NCBI GenBank assembly: GCA_021234155.1
Contig: JAJEKV010000078.1
Span: forward strand, 4,065,225-4,129,224
Reading direction: 5' to 3'
DNA: 64,000 nt
Source of the DNA: Isoetes taiwanensis
Taxonomy: Eukaryota; Streptophyta; Lycopodiopsida; Isoetales; Isoetaceae
Part shown: positions 31,146-43,491 of the stretch, piece by piece
How positions within the stretch are numbered: the stretch's first letter is position 1
Layout of the letters: the number at the start of each line of letters is the position of its first letter
Notes under the pieces: model-generated
What the model was told of the DNA's origin: nothing
Databases searched by the model: none
The model's input: only the letters and a program-made list of their open reading frames with translations
Translations under genes and position numbers: made by a program

Positions 31146-32175
31146 AGAAAGTACGTTCATCTAATTGATTTGAAGGCGACATCAAAAGAGAGGCGGGATA
31201 CATTGGTAAAAGGCTTTTAGTGGTTCAGGAAAGGCATGTGAGTTATCCCTGAAACAACAGTTCTTTGATCTGCACATGAATTCAGGGGAGTCAATAGCAG
31301 AATATCTGAGCAGGATTCGCGGCTTGGTAGTACAACTTGCAAGAGTGAAGGCAGTGGTATCCAAAGAAGATCAAATGGCGGTTCTATTAAAAGGAGTGGC
31401 GTGATTTACGCTTGATTGCAAATGACCTTAACAAATATTTACGGACAATCAATGGACGGCTTTTAGTTGCGGCACTTCTAGAAGAGGAGAGAAAACTTAA
31501 ACATGAGGGCAGTGGGAAGAACTCCGTCTTCTTTATGAGGAACAAACAGAAGTGGCCAGTCAACAAGTCTATGCAATCTGGGAGAGCAAGCAGTGCGCCC
31601 AGAAGCCAATCATTTGGAAACTCTAATGCAGGCCCCAGTGGAATGAGACAGTATGGGAATTTCAACAGGGGCTCTAGCGGTGTGAGCAGGATGCTTAGAG
31701 GAAAGAAAGGGTCATGTTATCGGTGTGGCAAGCCAGGGCACTTGGCTAAAGATTGCAGGACGAATATGATTGACAGAAATAGAGCAAACTCCAAAGATGT
31801 TAAGAGACTAGAGAACAAGACCGGAGAAAGGCTTTTCATAGTAAGCACTTTATTGAATTTAAACAAAGCAATTTATTTAGATTCAGGTGCATGTATCCAT
31901 ATGACGCCTTTCCGAAATGTCTTCTTAACCCTTGAGCCTTGTAATAAAAACCAAGTGTATGTGGGAGACAACACTGCATTAGACATTAAAGGCAAGGGAA
32001 CTATAATAGTACAGCTTGAAGATAATGATCGCAATATTCATGATGTGTACTTTGTTCTAGGGTTAGCACATACTCTCTTGTCAGTTGGAAAAATAGCAGA
32101 TCTTGGCATGCAAATAATATTTGCACATAGCAAGTGCCATATACTGAATGAACGGGGACAGCGAGTAGCAAGTGG
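31146..32175 (+). pseudogene. Copia D gag C-terminus and protease start
   Basis: Resumes the gag begun at 598 (YVHLIDLKATSKE, one base out of frame with the 5' part). Then QQFFDLHMNSGESIAEYLSR (31255-31315), an open frame 31412-32209 with one CCHC knuckle (CYRCGKPGHLAKDC, 31715-31756), and the aspartic protease site AIYLDSGACIHM (31869-31905), ending at RVASG where element C is inserted (TSD AGTGG 32171-32175). The tail ENNAIDNLI of the printed frame belongs to element C's LTR. Confidence 0.88.
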
Positions 32176-32785
32176 TGAAGAGAATAATGCTATAGACAAC
32201 TTGATCTAGACAATTCAATTAATGTTGAATTGCTATGCATACAATCTCATACAACTCAAATTACAATAACAATGGTCAATAATATCTTAACATTGAATTA
32301 TTACTTAACCATTGACAAGCTCTGATAACAATCAAGCAATGGGATTAGCAATGGGATGTTGAAGAGCGTAGCTATGTTGACTATTCATTCGATGACCCAA
32401 GCATGCCTTCAATCAGGCAACCTACACCTCTGTTCAACTTTGTAAAAAAACATACGCCATCACTGACTTCTTCTTACATATTTACAGGCCAAGATCCGGC
32501 CGCCATGGCGTGCTGATCGAACCCATAGGTGCTAGAAACAGCAAGTTTCCATATTGAATGGGTTTTCCCCCCTTTCACGAATTATCCCATAAGGGCATAT
32601 AACCTTATAATGTATTTCCTTTAAACTCCAATCTTGCACCATATAACCTTAGGAAGTTTAAACCTTAGCTTTCACATCCCCTTAGATATTAACTTTGGAA
32701 CTCAATTAGATCAACCCGCATTGACCTAAGATTTGGCTAGGCCTTATTACCTCGGTCGGCAAGAATAACATGAACATATTCTACA
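32176..32785 (-). repeat. 3' LTR of element C
   Basis: 610 bp; reads TGTAGAATATGTTCATG at its minus-strand start and matches 36853-37449 with small differences (for example near 32320-32350). Confidence 0.92.
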
Positions 32786-32944
32786 TTCCCCCTTCATGTT
32801 ATCTTCTTCATCGCACTGAATCAATTGTTTTAATTACGTAAACTTCCTTTGGACAATGCCTTTGTTAAGATGTCCGCCATTTGCCTTGAAGTATTCACAT
32901 AAATATTCTTCTTCACAATTTCTCACGATAAAATGAAGTTCACT

Positions 32945-33392
32945 CTATATGTTTAGTCCTTTCATGTAGGATTTGGATCTTTGGTCATTGCAATACAATT
33001 TGGTGCTATCACGAGAATAGTTCAGTGGCCTCAAGCGATTATGACCAAGTTCACACAATAGTCTTCTTTCCCAGATTATCTCCTTAGTGCTCCAAGCGGT
33101 GAGGCATAATGCCTCAGCACTAGACATAGCAATTGCAGTTTGCTTTTTGCATTTCCATGCAACTGGAGCCCCTCCTAAGAAAATTAAATAACCAGAAGTT
33201 GATTTTCGTATGTCAATGTCTCCCCCCCAATCTGCATCACAATAGGCTTGCAATTGTATATTCTCTGTACTATATGTTATCCCATCATCCATTGTTCCTT
33301 TAAGGTACCTTAATACCCTTTTTGCTGCTATCCAATGATCCCTGCCTGGATCATTATTGTATCTGCTTAACATATTGACTGCAAATGCTATA
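32945..33392 (-). pseudogene. RNase H of element C
   Basis: Minus-strand frame with AVNMLSRYNNDPGRDHWIAA, RVLRYLKGTMDDGITYS, YCDADWGGDIDIRKSTSGYL and KTQTAIAMSSAEA-like text (KKQTAIAMSSAEALCLTAWS), the standard copia RNase H. The C-terminus ends early (SYMKGLNI). Confidence 0.88.
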
Positions 33393-34079
33393 TCAGGGCG
33401 TGTGCTTGCAGTGATCCAAAGCTTTTATCCCATTTGAGACCATCAAATTATCATCAACATACAGGGCTATTATGCACCAATCTTCTCCAGCTTTGTATTT
33501 GTAAAGGTTGCCATCATTCTGAAACTTATCAAACCCTTGTTCTCTCAAGTAGGAATCTATACATTTGTACCATTCCCTTGGAGACTGCTTCAGACCATAT
33601 ACAACCCTTTTTAACTTCCAGACCTTTCCAGTTCCTTTTTCAAAACCTTTAGGCTGTTTCATATAAATGTCTTCCTCAAGTTTTGCATTTAGAAATGCAG
33701 TGTTTACATCCATGTGATGTATCTCCAAATTTGCTGCATTGGCAATTGCTAAAAGCATTCTTATACTATTCATTTTAACAAGAGGGGAAAACGTTTCTTC
33801 ATAATCCTGACCATATTTCTGTGAAAAACCTTGAGCCACTAACCGAGCCTTAAACTTAGGAGTTTTGCCATCTGCCTCTGTTTTTAACTTGTACAACCAT
33901 TTACATCCCACAATGTTTTTATTTTCGGGAGCATCTACTAGTTCATATGTATCAGTCCTGCTAAAGGAATTCATTTCCCCTTGCATTGCGTTTAACCATT
34001 CTTTGTTGTCAGCTGAGTCAATTGCCTCTTCATAGGTTTTGGGAGCTGAAATATCCAAGTGCATTAGTATTTCAAACAA
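33393..34079 (-). pseudogene. Reverse transcriptase of element C
   Basis: Open over 228 codons: EWLNAMQGEMNSF, CKWLYKLKTEADG, KARLVAQGFSQKYGQDYEET, HMDVNTAFLNAKLEEDIYMK, VYGLKQSPREWYKCID, LYVDDNLMVS. Directly after YVDD and about 18 more codons the sequence jumps to the region before RNase H, so roughly 100 residues of the connection are deleted. Confidence 0.92.
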
Positions 34080-34613
34080 ACCAAGAATCTCACCTTTTTT
34101 CTTTGAGTCTTTGCTTTTGCCAAGATTATCCCTTCAAACTTTTCATAATTAGGTTCACCTTCATCTTTAATGATTTGAGCTTGGTCCGGTTTTCTTCCTC
34201 GATAGAGCCAAGCTGGTTTATTTACTTGTTGGTCCGTTGAGTCATCATTCGCACATTCTCAAAGTCCACATTAGTATTAGGCAACATAGGTTCAATACTC
34301 ATTTCCTTTTACGCAACTTCTTGCACACTTGCATTAGTGTTGGGCAAAAAGATTTGATTTAATTTTATTTCATCTTCCTCATCTATATCGGTCACCATTC
34401 GTGTCCATCAACTTCATCCTTGAATTGTACTCTTTTTCAACCTTACATTCGACTAGATCTCAGTGGTTGTTAATTCTTGGCGATAACTTATAGAATTGAT
34501 CCTCATCAAACAATACATCTACGCTTATTATGATTCTTCTTTTGCTTGGATCATATAACATGTAAGCCTTGGATTGTAGATCATACCCGACCATATAAGT
34601 AATGTATGCCCTG

Positions 34614-35862
34614 TCAGTCCAACTTTTTTACGAAGCTCGGTACATGAGCATATGCCAAACAGCCATAGGCTTTCAGTCTAGTATAGTCAGGGGTCTTTGA
34701 ACACCAAAGTGTCAATGGGATTTGTCCCTTAATGCTTATAGAGGGCGATAAATTACGCACAAAAGGCTCGGGCTGCCTTAACATCCTCTTCCCAAAGAAA
34801 ATTGGATAACCTTGAATACTTAAGCATGCTTCTGACAGCATTAAGTATAGTTCTATTCTTCCTCTCAGCAATTCCATTTTGTTGAGGGGAGAATCTGCAA
34901 GTCAACTGTCTTTTGATGCCAAGTTCATTACAATAGTGCTTAAATTCATTTGACAAAAACTCTCCTCCTCTGTCTGTGCGTAAGCATCTCACCTTTCTTC
35001 CAGTTTCTAGTTGTACTTCATTTACAAAGTGCTTAAATGCTTGAAGAGCTTGATCTTTGGTGCTTAAACAATATACTTTTGTCAACCTGCCATAATCATC
35101 AACAAAGGCTATAAAATATCTCTTTCCAGAAATACTTGTTACATTCAATGGTCCATATAGGTCTGAATGGATTAAATCCAATACCCCTTTTGCTCTTTTC
35201 AAGGATTTTTTGAAGGGCAGCCTTGTGTGCTTGCCTAGAATACATCTTGCACACTTGAACTTTTCATCCTTGAGCTCAGAAGCTTCAAGCAACCCCTTTT
35301 TTTATTAAAAGCTCAATTGTTTTTGTATTTACATGTGACACATTCTTTCATGCCACAATTTAACATTTGAGCAAGTTACCAGATTGACACTTTGAACAAG
35401 GTGATCAGAATTTAGCCCAAATAAATTCCCAACTCTTTTGCCAACAAACTTCAATTTATTGTCAAGAAACACTTTACATTGTAATCTTTCAAATAGAACT
35501 TTATATCCAAGATCTACTAACTGGCACACAAAAATTAAATTTCTGACTAAACCTGGCACACAGAGAACCTCTCCTAATTTAACTGCTTTGCCTTCTAAGT
35601 CAAAAAGTTCCATCATCCCAGCATCTCTAATTTCTTGTAACTCTCCATTTCCTAATTGCACGTGCCCCCCTTTGACTCCTTTGCAATTCTTGAGCATATG
35701 TGTAGATGATGTTACTGTCCTCTCAGCTCCTGAATCTATAATCATCATATCATGGTTATTTTCATGCTTTAGCAAGTGACATAATTCAGGGTACTTTACC
35801 TCATCATCTTCATTTTGTTCATCTTCATCCCCTCGAGACTCTTGAGCGAGATTCGAAGATGG
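34614..35862 (-). pseudogene. Protease and integrase of element C
   Basis: Protease: MMIIDSGAERTVTSS (about 35733-35690). GAG-pre-integrase: LWHERMCHM (35329-35355). Integrase: HSDLYGPLNVTS (first Asp, about 35160), LRTDRGGEFLS (second Asp), PQQNGIAERKNRTILNAVRS (Glu, about 34880-34820), and a C-terminal YTRLKAYGCLAYAHVPSF (34690-34630). A frame change lies near 35300 and 34800. Confidence 0.88.
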
Positions 35863-35863
35863 A

Positions 35864-36835
35864 CTAGTTTTTGCTGTACCCCTTCCTCCAAGAAACAAAT
35901 CCTCCTCTATATCCCCTGCCTCTGCCTCTTCCTTTAAAGGTCGGGCCCTTAGGGCTTGAACAATTTGAAGCAATGTGACCTTTTCCCTCACAATTGTAAC
36001 AAATTGTGTCTTTCCTTAACTTAGGACAGTCAGCCTTCAAGTGTCCATAATTATTGCAATTATAGCATGGTCCGATTTTCTCCTTGTCACTAATACTGCT
36101 AGTTTTCTTCCCTTTATATTTTCTAGCATATAAGACTTCAGTAGTCTGTTCATCATCATCATATCCCATTTGCTTTTGCTCAAATTCTGTCCTTATAATT
36201 TGAATGGCATGTTCTTTTGTTATAGCAATGTTTCTCACCAAGGTAGCAAGGTAAGCATTGTGGGCAATTGGTCTAGATATGGCTAATAGCTGATACTGCT
36301 CATTCAAAATAACACCAGCCCCTTCTAGGTCAGCTATTATTGAGTCAAACTTCTCTAAAAATTCTGTTATATTCTCCTGTCATTCAATTTTAGCTTTCTT
36401 AATCGCTTTTCTAAAACATCTATTTGTGAAGAAGTTTTAGCTTCATAGTTTCTTATCATATATTGCCACATCTCCCTAGGACTTACAGCAGATGATTGCT
36501 TGTGCCTCCATGATTTTGAGTTGCTCATCCACTCCTGTGCTTGTTGTTGCTATCACTTGAGCAGTGTTATCACTCCCTTCAGCAGTTCCTGCACCTCCAC
36601 CAGCTACTGAACCTTCCTCATTCGAACTGGAGCTAGCTCCACCTGTACTAGATGTCCCTAAGACAGCATTAGTACCACCATAGCATCTGCTTGTACTTGG
36701 TTCAATCAAGTACCACAAGTTTTCAAATTCCAACACCTCTCTAATACTTTGCTTTCGGATTTGAAAGCCACTCTCACCTTTAAATACTTCTATAGCATTG
36801 AGTAGATTAGCACCAAATCTACTTGTCATGATTAA
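35864..36835 (-). pseudogene. Gag of element C
   Basis: The start MTSRFGANLLNAIEVFKGES (36828-) is followed by the UBN2-type core in broken frames, then an open frame 36307-35864 with two CCHC knuckles, CYNCNNYGHLKADC and CYNCEGKGHIASNC, and a glycine/arginine-rich end (FKGRGRGRGYRGG). Confidence 0.85.
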
Positions 36836-36852
36836 CCAGGCTCTGATACCAA

Positions 36853-37449
36853 TGAAGATAATAATGCTATAGACAACTTGATCTAGACAATTCAATTAAT
36901 GTTGAATTGCTATGCATACAATCTCATACAACTCAGATTACAATAACAATGGTCAATAATATCTTAACATTGAATTATTACTTAACCATTGACAAGCTAC
37001 AGTAACAATACTGTAGCAATGGGATTGACTGAAGAACTGTAGCTATGTTGACTATTCATTCGACAATCCAAGCATGCCTTCAATTCGGCAACCTACACCT
37101 CTGTTCAACTCAAAAAACATACACCATCGACTTCTTCTTACATATTTACAGGCCAAGATCCGGCCGCCATGGCATGCCGATCGACCCCATAGGTGCTAAA
37201 CAAGAAAGTTTCCATATTGAAAGGGTTTTTCCCCCTTTCACGAATTATCCCATAAGGGCATATAACCTTATAATGTATTTCCTTTAAACTCCAATCTTGC
37301 ACCATATAACCTTAGGAAGTTTAAACCTTAGCTTTCACATCCCCTTAGATATTAACTTTGGAACTCAATTAGATCAACCTGCATTGACCTAAGATTTGGC
37401 TAAGCCTTATTACCTCAGTCTGGCAAGAATAACATGAACATATTCTACA
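36853..37449 (-). repeat. 5' LTR of element C
   Basis: 597 bp; TG...CA on the minus strand. The initiator tRNA-Met primer site follows directly on the minus strand. Confidence 0.92.
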
Positions 37450-37454
37450 AGTGG

Positions 37455-38823
37455 AACTCGTAGAGATGGGCTTTATCATCTTGATGCCCAACTAAAAGGC
37501 TCCCCACAAGCATTGTCTTGTCTATGATGCAACCAAAATCTATTGTACATCTATGGCATACAAGATTAGGCCATCCACATGTACATGCTCTCCATAAATT
37601 GGTGCAAGATAGGTCGGTAATAGATCTGAGTCTTTAGATCAAAGGAACTGGCATTCTGTGATGCATGTGTCATGGGAAAGCAAAGAAGAGACCGCTTTCC
37701 AGTTGGAGAAAGCACTAGAGCAGAAGAAGTTCTGGATTTAATCCATACAGATGTATGTGGGCCAATGCAAACAATGACACATGATAAGAAGAGATATTTT
37801 CTCACTTTCATAGACGATTTCTCTCGTCATGTAACAATAAGGTTGCTGGCCCGAAAATCAGAAGTACTTGCAATGTTTAAAGAGTTTCAAATCCAGGTTG
37901 AGACACAAACAGGCAAAAGAATAAAGATGATCCGTAGTGACAATGGTGGAGAGTTCACATCCAGGGCATTTGAGAGCCATTGTAGAGAGACAGGGATCCA
38001 TCATCAGTTGACAGTTGCATACACACCACAACAGAATGGTGTCGCCGAGAGGATGAACAGAACTTTGATGGAATGTGCCAGAACAATGCTCCATTATGCA
38101 GGGATGCCTAAACAGTTTTGGGGCGAAGCAATTATGACAGCAGCCTACTTGAGGAACCGCCTTCCCACATCTACCTTACATATGCTAACACCTCATGAAG
38201 CATGGAGTGGGAAGAAACCGTCAATTGGTCACTTGCGCACCTTTGGCTGCTTGGCATTTGCACAAGTTCCTGATGCAAAGCGACAGAAATTGGATGCTAG
38301 AAGCATACGATGTATTCATGTGGGATATGCCCAAACTGCTAAAGCTTACAGGTTGTACAATCTTGAGACAGATACCTTCCTAATCAGCAGGGATGTGGTC
38401 TTTGATGAAGATCAGTTTTATGGGGGAGCAGCAAGACAGTTTACAAGCCAAGATGTTTTGGACATTGACATGTTGGACGAATGGTGCCTTGATTCCAATG
38501 CACAGTCCCCGACACTTGTTAGCCCTCCATTTTCAGCTGCATCTTCATCAAATGGATCAAGTGGTGACATCGCAAGTCCAGTATGTGATTCCTCACTTGT
38601 GCCTGCTGAGCCAAACACTTTAGCAGTCCCACACACGGTGATGGAACCTATTATTCAAGACATTGAAGATGTTCCTTTCAATCTTGAACAACCGGTTCCA
38701 TATGCAAGCGTCACTAGAGGAAGAGATCGGCCAAATCGTGGAGTCACCAGATCTGGCCGCATAAGCTATCTGACCCCTAAATTTGTTGAAGCCCATACGC
38801 ACAAGCGATCTAGGGGTACTTAG
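37455..38823 (+). pseudogene. Integrase of copia D
   Basis: The protein resumes after element C (RDGLYHLDAQL, 37463-), with a frame change, and is open from 37672 to 38823. DDE core: LIHTDVCGPM (37738), MIRSDNGGEFTSRAFESH (37927-37980), QQNGVAERMNRTLMECART (38029-38085). C-terminal part: WSGKKPSIGHLRTFGCLAFA (38206-38265). It ends at TAG 38821-38823 near KRSRGT. Confidence 0.9.
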
Positions 38824-38858
38824 CTGTAGCAGACTTTCAGGTTGAAGAACCTCATTCA

Positions 38859-40385
38859 GTGGAAGGAGCCATGCAAGGGCCATATGCTCGTGAATGGCAA
38901 AAAGCAATGAACGATGAATATGCATCTCTGATGCATAATCATACATGGCAGCTGGTTCCCCTTCTACCAGGACGCCAAGTTATGAGTACTAAGTGGCTAT
39001 TCAAGATCAAACGTGATGGTGATGGTCAAATTCAATGCTTTAAAGCCAGATTTGTAGCGTGTGGCTTCTCGCAAATAGCCGGCATTGACTTCACAAAAAC
39101 GTTTTCAGCAGTTGTTCATATGTCCTCCATTCAAACACTGTTGGCCATTGCTACCCAGTTTAACTTGGATGTTCATCAGATGGATGTACAAACTGCTTTT
39201 CTCCATGGCATTTTAAAAGAAGAAGTTTATGTATCCCAACCAGAAGGCTTTGTTACAGCAGAAAATGAACATTTGGTGTGCAAATTGGATAAAGCCTTGT
39301 ATGGATTAAAGCAATCACCCAAAACGTGGTTTGATTGCATCAACGAGTACGTGGAATCCATTGGTCTTCTTAGTCTTGATGCTGATCCAAATGTATATCA
39401 GAAAACCGAGCGTACATCCTTTCTCTATCTCACACTTTATGTTGATGATTGTGTGCTAGTTTCCAACAGTCCAGCTTTCTTGAATCAAGTTAAAAATCTG
39501 CTATCATCAGAGTTCCGTGACATGGGGGAGATATCTTATTGTCTCGGCATACATATAACAAGAGATAGGAAGGAAGGATGGATGAAACTAGGGCAAACCA
39601 AATATATTGATGACATTCTTCAAAAGTTTCAGATGGTAGACTGTAATCACGTGGCAACTCCAATGGAGCAAAATCTCAAGCTTACAATTGACATGGCTCC
39701 ACAAACAAATGAGAAGAAAGAGTATATGTAGTCAGCTCTCTATCGACATCCAGTTGGTAGTTTGATTTATTTGGCTGTTTCTACTAGATAAGACATATCA
39801 TATGCAGTTGGTGCAGTAAGTCAATTCATGGAAAATTCGGGACAACAATCATTGGAATGGAATGCAGTAAAACGCATATTACGATATCTCAAGGGCACAT
39901 GCAATCATTTTCTGATGTATCAACAAGTTGATTCAAGTAGCTTCAGATTGATTGGGTACACGGATGCCGACTGGGCTGGTGAGTTAGACACAAGAAGATC
40001 AATATCAGCACATGTTTTTTTACTTGGTGATTGTGTTATATCGTGGCAAAGCAAGCGTCAACCCATTGCAGCTATTTCCAGCACCGAATCTGAGTATATT
40101 GATGCAAGTGTAGCAGCACAAGAGGCTCTTTGGCTAAGACAACTATTATGTGGACTTCTACAAGAGCAAGGACAATCAACTATCATATTTTGTGATAATC
40201 GAAGTGTTATAGCCTTAGCCTATTCTTCTAAATATCATGCAAGGATGCGACATATCTCAACCCGATATCACTTCATCCGTGAACAGGTTCAAAATGGAGT
40301 TCTTGAATTACGTTCTTGTTCAAATGAAGCCATGCTTGCTGATATGTTCACAATGTCTCTTGGACGAGTCAAGTTTTTGACATGA
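38859..40385 (+). pseudogene. RT and RNase H of copia D
   Basis: RT open over 38859-39731: WQKAMNDEYASLMHNHTWQL, KARFVACGFSQIAGIDFTKT, HQMDVQTAFLHGILKEEVYV, LYGLKQSPKTWFDCIN, LYVDDCVLVSNS (39437-39470). TAG (39729) and TAA (39787) stops interrupt the connection; the same frame resumes with MENSGQQSLEWNAVKRILRY (39828), YTDADWAGELDTRRSISAHV (39958-40017) and SSTESEYIDASVAAQEALWL, the RNase H, ending at TGA 40383. Confidence 0.92.
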
Positions 40386-40445
40386 TCGTGATAAATTGAA
40401 GATTACGCTATATGCCTTTGAAGCTTAATCCAGGCTAATGCTATG

Positions 40446-40456
40446 CTGATGGGGAG
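40446..40456 (+). promoter_or_regulatory. Polypurine tract of copia D
   Basis: GATGGGGAG lies directly before the right LTR. Confidence 0.75.
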
Positions 40457-40633
40457 TGTTAATGAGTCAGCATCTAACCTGGATGTATGACGTGTTATTA
40501 GAGTCATGTCGTAATAGAGCATCGCATCCAATTGATGCAATATATATCTTTTGTAACTGTTCTTATTACATAAATCCAACTACCTATTCTCCTTGGTTTT
40601 ATGCATTTCTTGTCTTGTTGTTTAATATTAAGA
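40457..40633 (+). repeat. Right LTR of copia D
   Basis: 177 bp, matches 193-371; followed by the TSD ATTTT (40634-40638). Confidence 0.92.
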
Positions 40634-40638
40634 ATTTT

Positions 40639-43489
40639 ATCGTTGAATTTTGTAACTGCAACTATTCCAATTAATACTTCACTTCCATTTTCAATTAAAA
40701 GCTATGTTCACTAAAAGCATGAGTTCTATCTAGAATACATTTCAGGAAAATCTTAATTATCTTGAAAAAGTGACATTTTGATGTAGTCAATTCTCGCTTC
40801 GAAAAAAAAAAAGGGATTTGGTTTTTTTTTTGGGGGTGTCATAAAATACAAATTCATACCTCTTTTCCCTACTTCAATTTACTCCATTTTTTGATAAAAG
40901 GGGAATCTTTGGGGAATATTCCTTCGGCTTCTGTTCGATGATTTGCTCCGATTTAATATGCAATTTCACGGATGAATTTTCAAGATATAATCAGATCTCC
41001 GTTCATCCTTCCGCCATGCTATGGCAAAAGATAGAAGAACAAGACACATTACGATATGAACACATATATGCAAGCACAATTCATTGAAGGAAAATGCATC
41101 TTCGCACATTGTGAAAAGGAGACTTGAAGACCAAGGTGAGGACATTCAACAAGGATCACACAAGCATGCTAGGAAGATGATTCAAGCAACACAGTTTTGA
41201 AGAATTGAAGACCCCTTGAAGTGTTCTTGGTATGTGTCACATTTACCACTCCAAAGGTAGTGGGTTCAAGTCCCGTCCGGTCCCTTAAATGTGACAGTAT
41301 GTGGTGCTTCTATTTGAGTTCTTGGCATAACTACATCCCATGATTTCCATCTCAAGCCTTCCACATCCTTTGCCATGAAAACATGCCCATATGTGACCTC
41401 AACATCCATGCCTAGCTTTCACTCCCTAAAGCAAATTGGCCTAGAACATTTTATCTAGTCAAAACTTCTCTTTCACATATCATTCACACCATACACACTT
41501 ACCATATCATCATCAACTTGTTTAAGCACAAATTTTCATTTGATTTAGTCATACCCATGGTCATGGGTAAAAACTCTCTCTCTAGAAGTCAAATGGTGAG
41601 AGAAAGTGCAAATTCCTAGAGGAAGCAATTAAAAGTCAAAATTTGCCTAAAGAATGCAAATTATATGCATTGACAGTGAAATTTGGTATTGAAATTGACC
41701 CCTGTCATCACTCTAAAATGGTCAAGTCATCATACACATCATCTGCATTGCCATGTCACACCACGCGTGTCACCCCATTGAGAATCCCATTCTTTACAAA
41801 AAAATTTCAAGTTAAAGTTCATAAGGGTGACATATCATCTTGCCACATCATCACCAACACCTCCACATCATCATCCATGTGCCACATACATCATCTCCAC
41901 CTCATCTCATATTTTGACTAGAAAAAATATTCCTTGCCAAGTTGTTTGCCACCTCATCATCCATTTTTGCCATGTCATCCTCATTTTGCCAACTCGTCTT
42001 GCCTACTTGCCATCTCACTATTTCCATGCCCATTTTTAAGCCAAAAATGAAAAATTATTTTTTGCAAAAAGATTCCCTCATCATGGAGAGCATTAAAGAG
42101 ATTCTTTTTTGCAAAAAAGAATGTTCAAAAATACCCTCATTTGGGCCTTCAAATTTGATTTCTTGGGAAGTGTACTGCAAAAAAATTCTATCTACCCAAA
42201 AGCCTAGATTCCCCGATAATCCCCCCCACCACATTGGTATACCGGGCGTGTGGGGCAATGGAAATCTTGAGGCCCACGTAAATATAGCACGTAATTAATT
42301 AATAATATAGATTTTGCTATTGCTTTTATACCTTGGTCCTCTTTTTGCAAATCGGGCACTGTGGGATATATCGAGCTTCTTTTCAAGAACCCTAACTACC
42401 GGTCGTGCCAAGGTCCAGCCAAAAACACACGATTCAACCACCAAATCATGGTCGAGCTATTGCATCGCCAAAACATGCCAAGAACCTATCAGATAAACAA
42501 AAAAACAAAATTCCGACAAGGATTTGCCAAAACAACACTGAGCAGAGGTTTTCAAAGGGAAAAATTGTTCTCGAGAGAAGTTTCGAGAGCTTTGAGGCGA
42601 AAAGGCGGATCGATTGCTTTGAAGAAAGACCGATTCTGAATCTTGAGCTTGAATCGCCTTCCAAATATCAGATTATCCATGAATTGGTGATGATTTGTGT
42701 GGAATTACGATTTGTATGACTTGTTTCATCCTTGCCCCAAGACATCGAGCTTGGGATTATTATTGTATGTTGTATGATCCTCGGTTGAATGAAAATCCGA
42801 CCTTTAGTGTGACATGTTTGTGAATGTTTTCTGTTGACTTTGTGTTTGGCATTATGAGTGCATAACATTTGATCCTTGCTTTTTAGCACAAAAAAAAAGA
42901 AGATAGCAAAAGTGTTACATGTGAGCAAATAGAGTATAGGTTTATGTCAGTTAAATTGCTTGCATAATTCCCTGATAGAAATTTGAATTTGCATGACTAG
43001 ATCATTACTCTACTCTCAGTCCATATTTACACCTAGCTTGAGTAATTTGCATCCTCTTATTTGCATAAGCATTGGCAGCATTGATATTACTCAAAAAAAA
43101 CAAAAAAGTTTATTCAAGCATCAAGCAATTCAAGATTTGCCTGCTGTTCATAGTTTGTGACAGTCTGTCAAGCAAAAAATCAAATTTCCAGAAAAATGTG
43201 CACATCTCTTTGCAAAGAGCATGCTCAACCATTGTGTGCAGATATACTAGAGAGGGATTCAAGCATCAAATCCCAAAAAATTGAGTTAGAAAATTTTACT
43301 CTGCCGGGGATATTGACACAGTCGGGAATGCTTTTTTGAGTGGCTTGCTCTAATCAAAATCTATCGCTTTCATACCCAATGTCCTTGACCAATTCTGGAT
43401 TGGAGGATTGTTCCTTAGACAATCTTGGGCAAGATTTCTTTCTTGAGATCAAGAGAAAGATTTCTTTTTTTGATCATCGATCTTTGAAG
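40639..43489. other. Non-coding region between copia D and copia E
   Basis: No gene recognised. 41700-42030 is a pyrimidine-rich stretch full of CATCATC/CCACATCATC words. 41230-41300 holds a stem-loop (listed separately). 42400-43330 might be the leader or LTR of copia E, but I found no matching copy after 47522. Confidence 0.4.
41235..41300. repeat. Stem-loop with tRNA T-arm-like loop
   Basis: Arms GTGTCACATTTA and TAAATGTGAC(A) enclose GTAGTGGGTTCAAGTCCCGT, which looks like a tRNA T-arm (B box GGTTCAAGTCC). No acceptor, D or anticodon arm is visible, so it is not a tRNA gene. Possibly a short tRNA-derived or foldback element. Confidence 0.45.
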
Positions 43490-43491
43490 GT

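Larger units (their letters stand above)
32176..37449 (-). mobile_element. Ty1/copia element C, inserted in D, minus strand
   Basis: 5.27 kb flanked by the 5-bp TSD AGTGG (32171-32175, 37450-37454). LTRs: 36853-37449 (5') and 32176-32785 (3'), each TG...CA when read on the minus strand. Primer binding site: minus strand TGGTATCAGAGC just inside the 5' LTR (about 36840-36851). Polypurine tract GAAGGGGGAA lies before the 3' LTR (about 32786-32795). Gene order gag, protease, integrase, RT, RNase H. The two LTRs are nearly the same, so the insertion is fairly recent. Part of pol between RT and RNase H is missing. Confidence 0.93.
193..40633 (+). mobile_element. Ty1/copia LTR retrotransposon D, split by nested elements
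   Basis: Outer element of the nest. It has short LTRs (193-371 and 40457-40633), a 5-bp TSD ATTTT on each side, a primer binding site directly after the left LTR, and a polypurine stretch (GATGGGGAG) directly before the right LTR. Its own DNA is about 4.9 kb in three pieces: 193-824, 31146-32175 and 37455-40633. In order they encode gag with a CCHC knuckle, aspartic protease, DDE integrase, RT with YVDD, and RNase H, which is the copia order (integrase before RT). The remaining 35 kb are elements A (with B inside) and C. Some frameshifts and stops (38823, 39729) show it is not intact. Confidence 0.93.

Noticed and set aside
41235-41300. tRNA gene
   Set aside because: Only a T-arm-like loop is present; no acceptor, D or anticodon arm fits.
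42400-43330. 5' LTR of copia E
   Set aside because: No second copy is visible after 47522 and no primer binding site was found before the gag start at 43492.
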